This document shows positions 23,001 through 29,517 of a stretch of 29,517 nt of DNA, piece by piece. Below the pieces are notes generated by a model. That model had not been told where the DNA came from. It ran no database searches and saw only the letters and a list, made by a program, of their open reading frames with translations. Source of the stretch: JAXHUA01 sp034189695 (lineage in GTDB: Bacteria; Chloroflexota; Dehalococcoidia; E44-bin15); assembly GCA_034189695.1 (NCBI GenBank), contig JAXHUA010000138.1, positions 1 through 29,517 of the forward strand, written 5' to 3'. Both the position numbers and the translations under genes were made by a program. Position 1 is the stretch's first letter. Each line of letters opens with the position of its first letter.

Positions 23001-24986
23001 TCACTTCCCTCCCACCACTGCAGGCACGGAAGACTTCAGTCTGAACGGACTGTAGTCCCTCCCACCGCCTTCGTAGAACTTGAACAGGAACTCGACGAAG
23101 CACAGCCTCAGGGAATGGATGAAAGCGGTGAGGCCGCTGAGGGCCAGGTTGATGGTGTGGCCAAAGACCAACACGATGATTGCCAGTATGACGCCGATGA
23201 CAGCCCCCACAGCACCCGGCACCATTCCTGAGAGCAACTCCGCCAGCATGTTGAAACTCGCTGCGAGGTAGTAGGTTGCCAGTCCCACTCCCGCAAGCCT
23301 GCAATACGACATAATGTCGCCCAGGATACCGGTCAGGTCGAAGAGCCAGAAGATGGCTCCCAGGCCGCCGTGCTGCATGAAGGCCGCGACGACGATCACC
23401 AGCAAGCTGGCGAGGACAACGTACGCGAAGATGGTATACACTCCTGAGCTAACCGGCAGGGACACGTTGAAGAGCCAGAGCAGGACCAGAGGGATGCCGA
23501 ACAACTGGAGGGCAAACAGTCCGACCTTGCTCAAGACGAGGCCCTTGTCTCCTTCCTTGATGCCCCTGACGAGTGCTATCGTGTGGGCGATGTTCACGTG
23601 AACGATCCCTATCCCAATCGCGGCAATGACGAAAGTGATGGGATCGCCAACAACCTGTTTGACTGCCTGTACCAGTGCAAGGCTTTCGATTCCGAAGAAA
23701 TTGTAGACATTCCCCAGGTAGGTCCCGCTGAGTAGACCCAGGACCAGGGCAACACCGGCGCTGATGTAGAGCACCCGTTGGAACAGCTTGAAGCCCTCGG
23801 TGCGGGGGTCATTGACGAAGATGCGCAGCACGTACCGTGCTGCGAGCATGACGCCGATGGCGTAGACGACGTCACACAGCATGAGGCCGTAGAAGACAGC
23901 GAACGAGTAGGCCACTATAGGCGTGGGGTCCCACTCTCTGTACTTCGGCGAGCCGAAGAGCTTGGTGATGACCTCGAACGGCTTCATGCCTTGGGGGTTC
24001 CTGAGGCTCGTTGGGGGCTCGTCATCCGCGGTAGGTGCTCTGGAGTCGATGAAGACGTAGTCCAGGCTGTCTCTCACCTCATAGAGCACGGCCTCAATCC
24101 TGTTCTCCGGGACCCATCCTTCGAGCAGCGTCACGTACTTGGCTTCAGCGGCCTTCTCCAGCACTGACAGCCTTTCGTTTTCCGCTGACAGTGCCTGCCT
24201 GAAGAGAACGAGCTTCTCCAGGTTCTCTCCGGTCCTGTCTGCGATCTCAGTGCGAAGTGCCGCGAACTCTTCCTCGATGTCGTGGGCTCTGTCTCCGATT
24301 GCGGCGAGGAACTGCCCAAGAGACAGGTCTTCATCCGGTATCTGTAGTGTCTTGCCCCCGGTGTCCTTGACTGCGGACTCGATCGCCTCTTGGCGCTCCA
24401 CCCGGGCAATGACGTAGAGAACGCTCTCGTTCTCCAGTGTGACTGTGATGTCTCCAAGCAGGTGGTCCTTGAGCTTGCGGTGCAAAGCCTCGTACGTCTC
24501 GCGTGGGAATACGTAGACTCTGGAGAAGAGGTAGGCTCCGGAGAAGCTCAGGTCCGACAGACTGACGTCCACCTGCTCCTGAAGCGGGCCGAGATGCGCT
24601 CCAAGTCCTCTGAGCTGGTCAGCTTCCTCGGTGAGCCTGGCGGCTCTCTGGTGCATGTTGATGAGACCGGTGCATAGTTGATGGACTTCGCTATCGACCT
24701 CTTCCAGGGGCCTGGTATAGATAACCTCAATGCTCTCTGTCGTGGTTACCACCTGTTGCTCGGGGGCATAGGCGAGCACCTCGTCTATGGTTGCCAGTAG
24801 CTCGCCGACTTCTCGTCTCTCCCGCTCGATCGCTTCTCTGTCTACGGGCCTGAGTTCCTCACTCTTCTCGACGTGGAGAACACCAGCTCTATGCAGCGCC
24901 TTCAGAGCCTTGGTCGAATAGTCCTTGGCGGTTACTACCCTGACCCTGAGCATGGGCTCAGGGGAATTGAGGGCCAACGGGATCAC
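23001..24986 (-). CDS. atpI: V/A-type ATPase subunit I (a-like stator subunit)
   Basis: The protein has 661 residues. The N-terminal half (about 1-335) is soluble with two long coiled-coil stretches, forming the collar that meets the E/H stalks. The C-terminal half has about eight membrane helices starting near residue 350. The conserved end FIHSLRLCFVEFLFKFYEGGG carries the essential Arg (about residue 627) that faces the proteolipid carboxylate during ion transfer. Start choice: GTG 24986 overlaps the atpH stop as GTGA. An ATG at 24953 would remove 11 residues and begin closer to the usual family start but has no ribosome site. The first option is kept with moderate certainty. Confidence 0.94.
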   Translation of the reverse strand: MIPLALNSPEPMLRVRVVTAKDYSTKALKALHRAGVLHVEKSEELRPVDREAIERERREVGELLATIDEVLAYAPEQQVVTTTESIEVIYTRPLEEVDSEVHQLCTGLINMHQRAARLTEEADQLRGLGAHLGPLQEQVDVSLSDLSFSGAYLFSRVYVFPRETYEALHRKLKDHLLGDITVTLENESVLYVIARVERQEAIESAVKDTGGKTLQIPDEDLSLGQFLAAIGDRAHDIEEEFAALRTEIADRTGENLEKLVLFRQALSAENERLSVLEKAAEAKYVTLLEGWVPENRIEAVLYEVRDSLDYVFIDSRAPTADDEPPTSLRNPQGMKPFEVITKLFGSPKYREWDPTPIVAYSFAVFYGLMLCDVVYAIGVMLAARYVLRIFVNDPRTEGFKLFQRVLYISAGVALVLGLLSGTYLGNVYNFFGIESLALVQAVKQVVGDPITFVIAAIGIGIVHVNIAHTIALVRGIKEGDKGLVLSKVGLFALQLFGIPLVLLWLFNVSLPVSSGVYTIFAYVVLASLLVIVVAAFMQHGGLGAIFWLFDLTGILGDIMSYCRLAGVGLATYYLAASFNMLAELLSGMVPGAVGAVIGVILAIIVLVFGHTINLALSGLTAFIHSLRLCFVEFLFKFYEGGGRDYSPFRLKSSVPAVVGGK

Positions 24987-25303
24987 GATGTCTTCGCCCC
25001 CGTGACGATACTGACCATGCGGTCTACAATGCCGGCTATTCTCCTGTCAATATCGGCGCTTATCTTGGCGGCCTCCTTCTCAGAAGTGGCGATTATCTCC
25101 GCTGCTTCGGCATTGGCCTTCCGTACTATCTCGTCACAGTCCGTTTTGACTTCAGACAGAGGAAGCTCGGAGGACAGGATTCTTCTGGCCTCTTCTCTGC
25201 CCTCGTGGAGTATCTGGTTGGCCTTGGCTTTGGCCTCTTCGAGCAGCTTCTCAGCTTCGAGTTCGGTGGCTTCTACGCTGCTGGATATCTCCTTCATTGA
25301 CAT
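24983..25303 (-). CDS. V/A-type ATPase subunit H (G-like peripheral stalk)
   Basis: The protein has 106 residues, almost entirely alpha-helical coiled coil rich in Glu, Ala and Lys (AEKLLEEAKAKANQIL and AEAAEIIATSEKEAAKI). This is the partner of subunit E in the stator stalk of archaeal-type enzymes (AhaH in Methanosarcina). The frame opens at a TTG at 25318, but the ATG at 25303 has GAGG 6 nt upstream and is preferred; a second ATG two codons later is possible. First gene of the ATPase operon. Primary sequence is poorly conserved in this family, so identity rests on composition, length and position ahead of atpI. Confidence 0.85.
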   Translation of the reverse strand: MSMKEISSSVEATELEAEKLLEEAKAKANQILHEGREEARRILSSELPLSEVKTDCDEIVRKANAEAAEIIATSEKEAAKISADIDRRIAGIVDRMVSIVTGAKTS

Positions 25304-25459
25304 AGCACACCTCTTCAAAGGTTATCGGGGCTATCAACAGACGACGTCTGTGAACGGGTCTCTGTGGGAGGGGGGTAGGAGGCAAGCGTTTCCATCTTGG
25401 CTATCGCTGTGGCCAGTTGCGCCCTTGATTGAGGCGGGTAGTCAGCCTTCCTAAATTGT

Positions 25460-25471
25460 GCTACCTTTGTC
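25460..25471 (+). repeat. 12-bp direct repeat, copy 1
   Basis: GCTACCTTTGTC occurs here and again at 25799-25810, where it lies across the spacer of a promoter. An exact 12-mer pair is not expected by chance in about 540 bp. It could be a binding site shared by the two divergent transcription units. Confidence 0.5.
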
Positions 25472-25592
25472 GTCGACTGCCGGTACTACTCAGACTCCCC
25501 AATTACTTCCTATTTGACTGCGACCTGCAGCTCTTCGCTTCTCGGCTTGCGGTCGAAGGTGAGTTCTTTCGCTGGGCACGTCTCAATACCAA

Positions 25593-25621
25593 AGGATAAC
25601 ACCCGCTCCCCTGTCAGTCAA
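25593..25621 (-). promoter_or_regulatory. promoter of the V/A-ATPase operon
   Basis: On the minus strand TTGACT (25621-25616), a 17-nt spacer and TATCCT (25598-25593) preceded by TGT form an extended -10 promoter. The transcript would carry about 280 nt of leader before the first gene. Closer promoters were looked for and not found. Confidence 0.45.
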
Positions 25622-25790
25622 GGTGCTTCGGTACCATAATGATCGTCGACAACGAAACCGCGCTGGTTGCCTGTCGGTGATTTCCTCTGAGCAGGTCCGC
25701 CAGACGTCATGAGGTCGGTGACTGCTCGAGTTGGCCCGCCGGTCCGTCAATGCAGGAACCGGATGGGTGTGGAGACTGGCGCCTCGTTCG

Positions 25791-25819
25791 TTGACATAGC
25801 TACCTTTGTCTGCTAGAGT
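25791..25819 (+). promoter_or_regulatory. promoter of the 160-residue membrane protein gene
   Basis: A perfect TTGACA (25791-25796), a 17-nt spacer and TAGAGT (25814-25819) preceded by TGC. Transcription would start near 25826, just before the ATG at 25842, or 85 nt before the alternative GTG at 25911. Confidence 0.6.
25799..25810 (+). repeat. 12-bp direct repeat, copy 2 (in promoter spacer)
   Basis: Second copy of GCTACCTTTGTC. It sits between the TTGACA at 25791 and the TAGAGT at 25814, so a protein bound here would block or modulate the promoter of the rightward gene. Confidence 0.5.
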
Positions 25820-25841
25820 ACTGTAGACAGATGGCGGACGC

Positions 25842-26324
25842 ATGGGTCTTCGGGCAGGGCCGGATCAGTGGTTCTTGGCATTTGATGCGGTACGAGAAGG
25901 GGATGAACGAGTGGTGAGACTCAGATACAGCGTTGACAAGAAGAAGCTGGCCTGTGTCTTGTCAGTGCTGGGAGCGGGGATCTTCTTTGGCTATTTCTTC
26001 TTGTTGAGTTGGGTGCTGGGCTTCCTGGTGACCAGCTGGGGGGCTGGGGCAAAGACCGGGGAGCGAGGGAGAGTCAGATCAATCATCATTCCGTTTGGGA
26101 GATGGAGAATCCATTTCCACCACTGGGTGATCGCGTTACTACTGATCGGCCTTAGCTTCATCAAGGCCGTTCCTTACCTGTCGCCTGCAATGGTCTATGG
26201 GTTCCTGGGCGGTATAGCGATTCAGGGAATCTATAGCTATACTGACTGGTACCGGGTTTTGTTGCCGCGACGTGACGAAGTGGAGGCAGAAAAGGCTGCC
26301 ATACCTGAGGCACAGCCAGGGTGA
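25842..26324 (+). CDS. small membrane protein of unknown function
   Basis: I do not recognise this protein. The frame encodes 160 residues. There is a strong hydrophobic segment at about 36-64 (probably one long or two short helices, ending VLGFLVTSWGAG), a basic stretch with an IHFHHW motif near residues 89-94, and two more hydrophobic segments at about 95-106 and 112-133 (YGFLGGIAIQGIYSYTDWY). The C-terminus is charged. The clustered His (HFHHW) at the membrane edge could bind metal or haem, but this is only a pattern. Start choice is uncertain. ATG 25842 has a poor ribosome site, while GTG 25911, which would give 137 residues beginning at RLRYS, has AGAAGGGG 8 nt upstream and looks better. 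It is separated from the next gene by 101 nt. Confidence 0.7.
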   Translation: MGLRAGPDQWFLAFDAVREGDERVVRLRYSVDKKKLACVLSVLGAGIFFGYFFLLSWVLGFLVTSWGAGAKTGERGRVRSIIIPFGRWRIHFHHWVIALLLIGLSFIKAVPYLSPAMVYGFLGGIAIQGIYSYTDWYRVLLPRRDEVEAEKAAIPEAQPG

Positions 26325-26425
26325 ACCGGGAGGCGGGCTCATTGGGGGACAAGTGGAATTACGGTGGGTCGAGGGAGTACCGTTCTCCTGAGTAGTGACC
26401 CCTGGCGACAGGGAGTGGGCGTGCG

Positions 26426-27679
26426 TTGTTTGACAGTACCAGTCTGCTGTACTTTGTGCTTCTAATCATCTGCGTAGGTGCCTCTGCGTTCTTCTCCAGT
26501 GCCGAGACCGCCTTCGTCTCTCTGCCAAAGACACGATTGACCTTCATGGTCAGCAAGGGCGTTGGCGGGGCGGAACGCGTGGCGCATATTATGGAGCAGC
26601 CGGAGAGGCTCCTGGCCACCGTGCTCCTCTGCAACAACTTCGTGAACGTGGCTGCTGCCGCATTGGGCACTACCCTGGCAGTGAGTATCTGGGAGGGTGA
26701 TGTCGGGGTCCTCATCGCAACAATAGTAGTGACCATTGTCCTGCTGGTCTTCGCGGAGGTAACGCCCAAGACGGTAGCCATGCGGCACCCAGAGCGCCTG
26801 GCGCTGGTCTATGTATACCCGCTGATAGCAATTACGAAGGTGGTCTATCCATTGGCTGCCGCTCTCAGTTGGATTGGCTCGCTCCTCGCCGGAGGGAAGG
26901 CCAGGGTCCCCAAGGAACTGGTGAGCGAAGAGGAGATCCGCAGCATGATCACGGTGGGGCGCGAGGAAGGTACGGTGGAGGAAGCCGAAGCTGAGATGCT
27001 TCACAAAGTCTTCGAGTTCGGCGATCGGAGCGTGCGTGAGGTTATGACACCCAGACCTGAGGTAGCGTGGGTGGAGGAGGGGACCAAGCTGGCTGACTTC
27101 CTGGATACCTACGCTGAGTCTCCCCACACGCGCTTCCCCGTATACCGCGACAACATAGATGATGTTGTGGGAATCCTCTCCATAAAGGACGTGCTGATGG
27201 CTCAGGCGAAGGCTTCGCTTGGCCAGGATAGCGCAATCGGCCCGCTGGTTCGTCCGATTGAGTTCGTCCCTGAGACGAAGCCGATCGGCCAGCTTTTTGG
27301 CGAAATGCGTTCACGGGGGTACAACATGGCGGTGGTGGTCGACGAGTTCGGCGTCACGAGTGGTATCGCGACTATGGAGCAGCTCGCGGGCGAGATTGTG
27401 GGGCATCTCGGTGATGAACTTCTCGGGGACGTGAAGGATTTCACCTTCATTGATGAGCAGACAATCCAGATAGATGGCAGCATGCGGGTGGAGGATGCCA
27501 ATGAAGAGCTGGGGCTTGGCCTGCCCGAGGGCGAGTACGATACGGTGGCTGGTTTTGTTCTCAGCCTCCTTGGCTACATTCCCAAGGAAGGGGAGCAACT
27601 GAAGTACAACGGCCTCAAGCTTGTGATAACCGAGATGCGCGGGCTGAAAGTCGAGAAGATACTCGTGACCAAGGAGTAG
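26426..27679 (+). CDS. CNNM/CorC-HlyC family protein (hemolysin-type, UPF0053)
   Basis: The protein has 417 residues in three parts: a CNNM/DUF21 membrane domain (about 1-165) with SSAETAFVSLPKTRL, NNFVNVAAAALGT and the conserved EVTPKTVA motif; a CBS pair (about 200-320; VMTPRPEV and the MAVVVDEFG(V/G)T(S)GI segment); and a CorC_HlyC domain (about 335-415; GSMRVEDANEELGLGLPEGEYDTVAGFVL). Relatives export or balance Mg2+ or Na+; the name hemolysin is historical. Start TTG 26426 is set by AGGGAG about 9 nt upstream and by the family N-terminus; no ATG is near. The next gene begins 2 nt after the stop, so the two are co-translated neighbours. Confidence 0.93.
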   Translation: MFDSTSLLYFVLLIICVGASAFFSSAETAFVSLPKTRLTFMVSKGVGGAERVAHIMEQPERLLATVLLCNNFVNVAAAALGTTLAVSIWEGDVGVLIATIVVTIVLLVFAEVTPKTVAMRHPERLALVYVYPLIAITKVVYPLAAALSWIGSLLAGGKARVPKELVSEEEIRSMITVGREEGTVEEAEAEMLHKVFEFGDRSVREVMTPRPEVAWVEEGTKLADFLDTYAESPHTRFPVYRDNIDDVVGILSIKDVLMAQAKASLGQDSAIGPLVRPIEFVPETKPIGQLFGEMRSRGYNMAVVVDEFGVTSGIATMEQLAGEIVGHLGDELLGDVKDFTFIDEQTIQIDGSMRVEDANEELGLGLPEGEYDTVAGFVLSLLGYIPKEGEQLKYNGLKLVITEMRGLKVEKILVTKE

Positions 27680-27680
27680 T

Positions 27681-28328
27681 ATGCAGCGACTGCGGATAAG
27701 CTTCTCGCGCGACGAGATGGTCAAGTATATCTCTCATCTGGACCTCATGCGGTTGTGGGAGAGGGCTCTGAGGCGGGCGGAGATACCTATGCTGTATTCA
27801 CAGGGGTTCAGTCCGCACCCGAAGATATCCATAGCTGCTCCTCTGGCGATCGGCGTCACGAGTGAAGGCGAGCTGATGGATGTTCTGCTTCGAAAAAGGG
27901 TATCACCTTACTACTTCGCCAAGACGATTGGTGAGCAACTGCCCGAGGGTGTTGCGTTGTCAAGAGTGGAGCAGGTATCGTTGAAGCTGCCATCGCTCCA
28001 ATCACAGGTGAGGCAGGCGGAGTACCGGGTGAAGCTTGATACCGACATGAAGCCAGAGCAGCTGGAGGACGCACTCTCGTCGTTTCTGGCCAGAGACCAC
28101 ATTCCGTGGCAGCACCGGAGAGACACCGGCGTGAGGCAATACGACCTGCGGCCGCTGGTCCATCGCCTGTGGGTAGAAGGGTGGTGGGACTCAGGGTGCA
28201 TCCTTGGGATGCGTCTGCGAACCGATAGCGTCGCCACGGGAAGGCCAGAGCAGGTCTCTGCGGCTCTGGGGTTCTCAGACCGCCCCACTTCGGTGCATCG
28301 GGCCAGATTGCTGCTTGCAGGCAACTGA
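27681..28328 (+). CDS. DUF2344 (TIGR03936) radical SAM-linked protein
   Basis: The protein has 215 residues. The opening RLRISFSRDEMVKYISHLDLMRLWERALRRAEIPMLYSQGFSPHPKISIAAPLAIGVTSEGELMDV is the signature of TIGR03936/DUF2344, which resembles RNA-modification domains and is usually fused to, or directly after, a B12-binding radical SAM protein. The C-terminal third has the typical RPLV...L...R segment. Here no radical SAM gene is adjacent: it follows the CNNM gene by 1 nt and precedes the M48 protease gene. In many genomes rplU/rpmA and RNase E/G genes lie close; none is visible here. Function unknown. Confidence 0.9.
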   Translation: MQRLRISFSRDEMVKYISHLDLMRLWERALRRAEIPMLYSQGFSPHPKISIAAPLAIGVTSEGELMDVLLRKRVSPYYFAKTIGEQLPEGVALSRVEQVSLKLPSLQSQVRQAEYRVKLDTDMKPEQLEDALSSFLARDHIPWQHRRDTGVRQYDLRPLVHRLWVEGWWDSGCILGMRLRTDSVATGRPEQVSAALGFSDRPTSVHRARLLLAGN

Positions 28329-28329
28329 C

Positions 28330-29448
28330 GTGGCGGTTCTCGACGCTGAGAGACAGGAGAAAGCCAAGGCATACGCCAGAGCGATGCTGTGTGTCTCGTT
28401 GGGTGAGTTGTGCCTGGGCGCTGCGGCTCTGCTGCTTCTCCTCTTCACTTCGCTTTCCGCGGGTCTCCGTGACCTCCTGTATTTCCCACAGCCGGTGAAG
28501 GTCATCCTGTATTTCGCTGTCGTGGCGGTATCCCTGTCCATAGTATCGGCGCCTCTGACCTTCTATGGAGGCTACGTGCTGCCGCGGCGATTCGGGCTCC
28601 TGAACCAGAGCCTGGGGAACTGGCTGTTCGACGTTGCGAAGAGAGGCCTCCTGGGGGTGTTGCTCGGCTCGGGTGTTGTGGTGCTTGTGTACGTGCTTCT
28701 GGCCAGCGTGCCCGACCTGTGGTGGCTTCTGGCCGCGGCGTGTGTGGTCCTGCTCGGCGTGCTGCTGGCCAATCTCACGCCGGTCATATTGCTTCCCCTT
28801 TTCTACAAACTCGAGCCTCTTGCGGATGATGGTCTGAGGGATAGGCTGGAGTCACTGGCTCACAAGGCCCGAACCAAGGTGCGAGGCATATTCACCATCA
28901 ATCTCAGCAGTAAGGGGACGACCGGGAACGCTGCCCTGGTGGGACTGGGGAACACCAGACGCATTGTCATCGGTGACACCTTGCTTGACCGCTACTCGCC
29001 GGAGGAGATCGAGGTGGTGGTGGCGCATGAACTGGGGCACCACGTGCACCGCGATATCTTGCGACTCATCGTGATTCAGTCTGTGACGGTATTCCTGGGT
29101 TTCTATCTGGCGCACGTGGCTCTCAACGCCGGGGTGGCGGTGTTCGGGTTCAACGGCATCGAAGACGTGGCTGCATTCCCGCTCCTTGCGGGCGTGCTGG
29201 GCGGCTTCGCTCTTCTTGTGGAGCCTCTGAGCAACGCCTACAGCCGTCGCATTGAAGCAGCCGCCGATGACTATGCCCTGAATCTCACCGGCAATCCGGA
29301 AGGATTCGTGGCGATGATGACCAAGCTGGCCAACCAGAACCTGTCCGAGGCCTGGCCAAAGCGCTGGGTGGAGGTGCTGCTCTACGACCATCCGCCCTAC
29401 TTCCGGAGAGTCGCCCGGGCCGAGAGCTATAGAGAAGGAGAGAAATGA
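28330..29448 (+). CDS. M48 family membrane metalloprotease (Ste24/CAAX protease-like)
   Basis: The protein has 372 residues from the chosen start. There are four hydrophobic helices in the first 160 residues, then a catalytic domain with zinc motif HELGH (233-237), further helices, and the third ligand E309 in EAAADDYAL, followed by D313. The N-terminus (LDAERQEKAKAYAR) and the block YVLPRRFGLLNQSLGNWLFD fit the M48A Ste24 subfamily, which cleaves within or beside the membrane. Bacterial members act in membrane-protein quality control. An open frame extends 42 codons upstream inside the DUF2344 gene, but GTG 28330, one base after the DUF2344 stop, gives the family start. The ribosome site is weak, so translation is probably coupled. 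Confidence 0.93.
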   Translation: MAVLDAERQEKAKAYARAMLCVSLGELCLGAAALLLLLFTSLSAGLRDLLYFPQPVKVILYFAVVAVSLSIVSAPLTFYGGYVLPRRFGLLNQSLGNWLFDVAKRGLLGVLLGSGVVVLVYVLLASVPDLWWLLAAACVVLLGVLLANLTPVILLPLFYKLEPLADDGLRDRLESLAHKARTKVRGIFTINLSSKGTTGNAALVGLGNTRRIVIGDTLLDRYSPEEIEVVVAHELGHHVHRDILRLIVIQSVTVFLGFYLAHVALNAGVAVFGFNGIEDVAAFPLLAGVLGGFALLVEPLSNAYSRRIEAAADDYALNLTGNPEGFVAMMTKLANQNLSEAWPKRWVEVLLYDHPPYFRRVARAESYREGEK

Positions 29449-29517
29449 AGCTTATCCTAGTCAGGCATGGTGAGACGCTGTGGAATCGAGAGAAGAGAAT
29501 CCTGGGGCACACCGACA
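29445..29517 (+). CDS. histidine phosphatase (phosphoglycerate mutase-like) family protein, partial
   Basis: Only the first 24 residues are present; the gene runs off the right edge. MKLILVRHGETLWN contains the RHG active-site motif of the histidine phosphatase superfamily, whose His becomes phosphorylated. The following GHTD matches the usual G.TD of GpmB/CobC-like members. The ATG overlaps the stop of the protease gene as ATGA and has AGAAGGAGAG upstream, so it belongs to the same operon. Substrate cannot be told from the fragment. Confidence 0.92.
   Translation, partial: MKLILVRHGETLWNREKRILGHTD

Larger units (their letters stand above)
25304..25841. other. intergenic region between the ATPase operon and the 160-residue membrane protein gene
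   Basis: No credible gene was seen in these 538 bp. A minus-strand frame at 25583-25843 has a composition unlike a real protein. The stretch holds divergent promoters for the ATPase operon (25593-25621) and the rightward gene (25791-25819), an ATPase leader of about 280 nt, and an exact 12-bp direct repeat at 25460-25471 and 25799-25810. Confidence 0.6.

Noticed and set aside
25479..25491. T-box-like sequence on the minus strand (GAGTAGTACCGGC) in the ATPase leader
   Set aside because: It resembles the conserved T-box antiterminator bulge only loosely. No terminator helix or specifier loop could be found, and an ATPase operon is not an expected target.
25583..25843. 86-codon minus-strand frame upstream of the ATPase operon
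   Set aside because: Arg/Ser/His-rich translation with no ribosome site. It overlaps both divergent promoters, so it is unlikely to be a gene.

Overview
This 29.5 kb window is ordinary-density bacterial chromosome with moderately high GC. No insertion sequence, phage gene or CRISPR array is visible. The gene set points to an uncultured anaerobic member of the Chloroflexota, most likely a Dehalococcoidia-like lineage. The grounds are the DnaA, GuaB3, DUF1015 and bL25 sequences, together with an archaeal/vacuolar-type (V/A) ATPase, a four-subunit 2-oxoacid:ferredoxin oxidoreductase and a fused Old Yellow Enzyme-type reductase. The phylum call is inference from recognised protein sequences, not from a database search.

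Layout. Positions 40-224 hold tRNA-Tyr and tRNA-Thr on the minus strand, probably the start of a tRNA/EF-Tu cluster that continues off the left edge. Positions 478-6256 hold housekeeping genes on both strands: a GalT-like uridylyltransferase, a DUF1015 protein, a GuaB3-type IMP dehydrogenase relative, ribosomal protein bL25 and methionyl-tRNA formyltransferase. dnaA (6598-7959) stands alone, divergent from fmt and without dnaN beside it. Positions 16044-8006 form a single co-directional minus-strand block: tRNA-Arg(CCG), porG-porD-porA-porB, two tandem MmgE/PrpD paralogues and a FadH-like flavin/Fe-S reductase. Positions 25303-16093 are a complete V/A-ATPase operon in the archaeal order H-I-K-E-C-F-A-B-D, followed 4 nt later by a small protein resembling the mostly archaeal UPF0216 (DUF61) family. 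Positions 25842-29517 carry plus-strand genes: a small unknown membrane protein, a CNNM/CorC-type transporter, an orphan DUF2344 protein, an M48 (Ste24-like) membrane protease and the beginning of a histidine phosphatase.

How the genes may work together. The Por block can make acyl-CoA and reduced ferredoxin from a 2-oxoacid. The neighbouring PrpD-type enzymes (dehydratase/isomerase/decarboxylase superfamily) and the FadH-like enoate reductase could form or consume the carbon-carbon double bonds of the same substrate. This looks like a compact, undescribed anaerobic organic-acid pathway. The proteolipid of the V/A-ATPase carries the side chains that bind Na+ in Enterococcus hirae NtpK, so the membrane energetics may be sodium-based.

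Regulatory reading by eye finds a recurrent promoter type: TTGAC(A/C/T), a 17-18 nt spacer and a TGn-extended -10. One of these promoters shows that the obvious ATG of the DUF1015 gene cannot be the translation start. No convincing U-tract terminator was seen.
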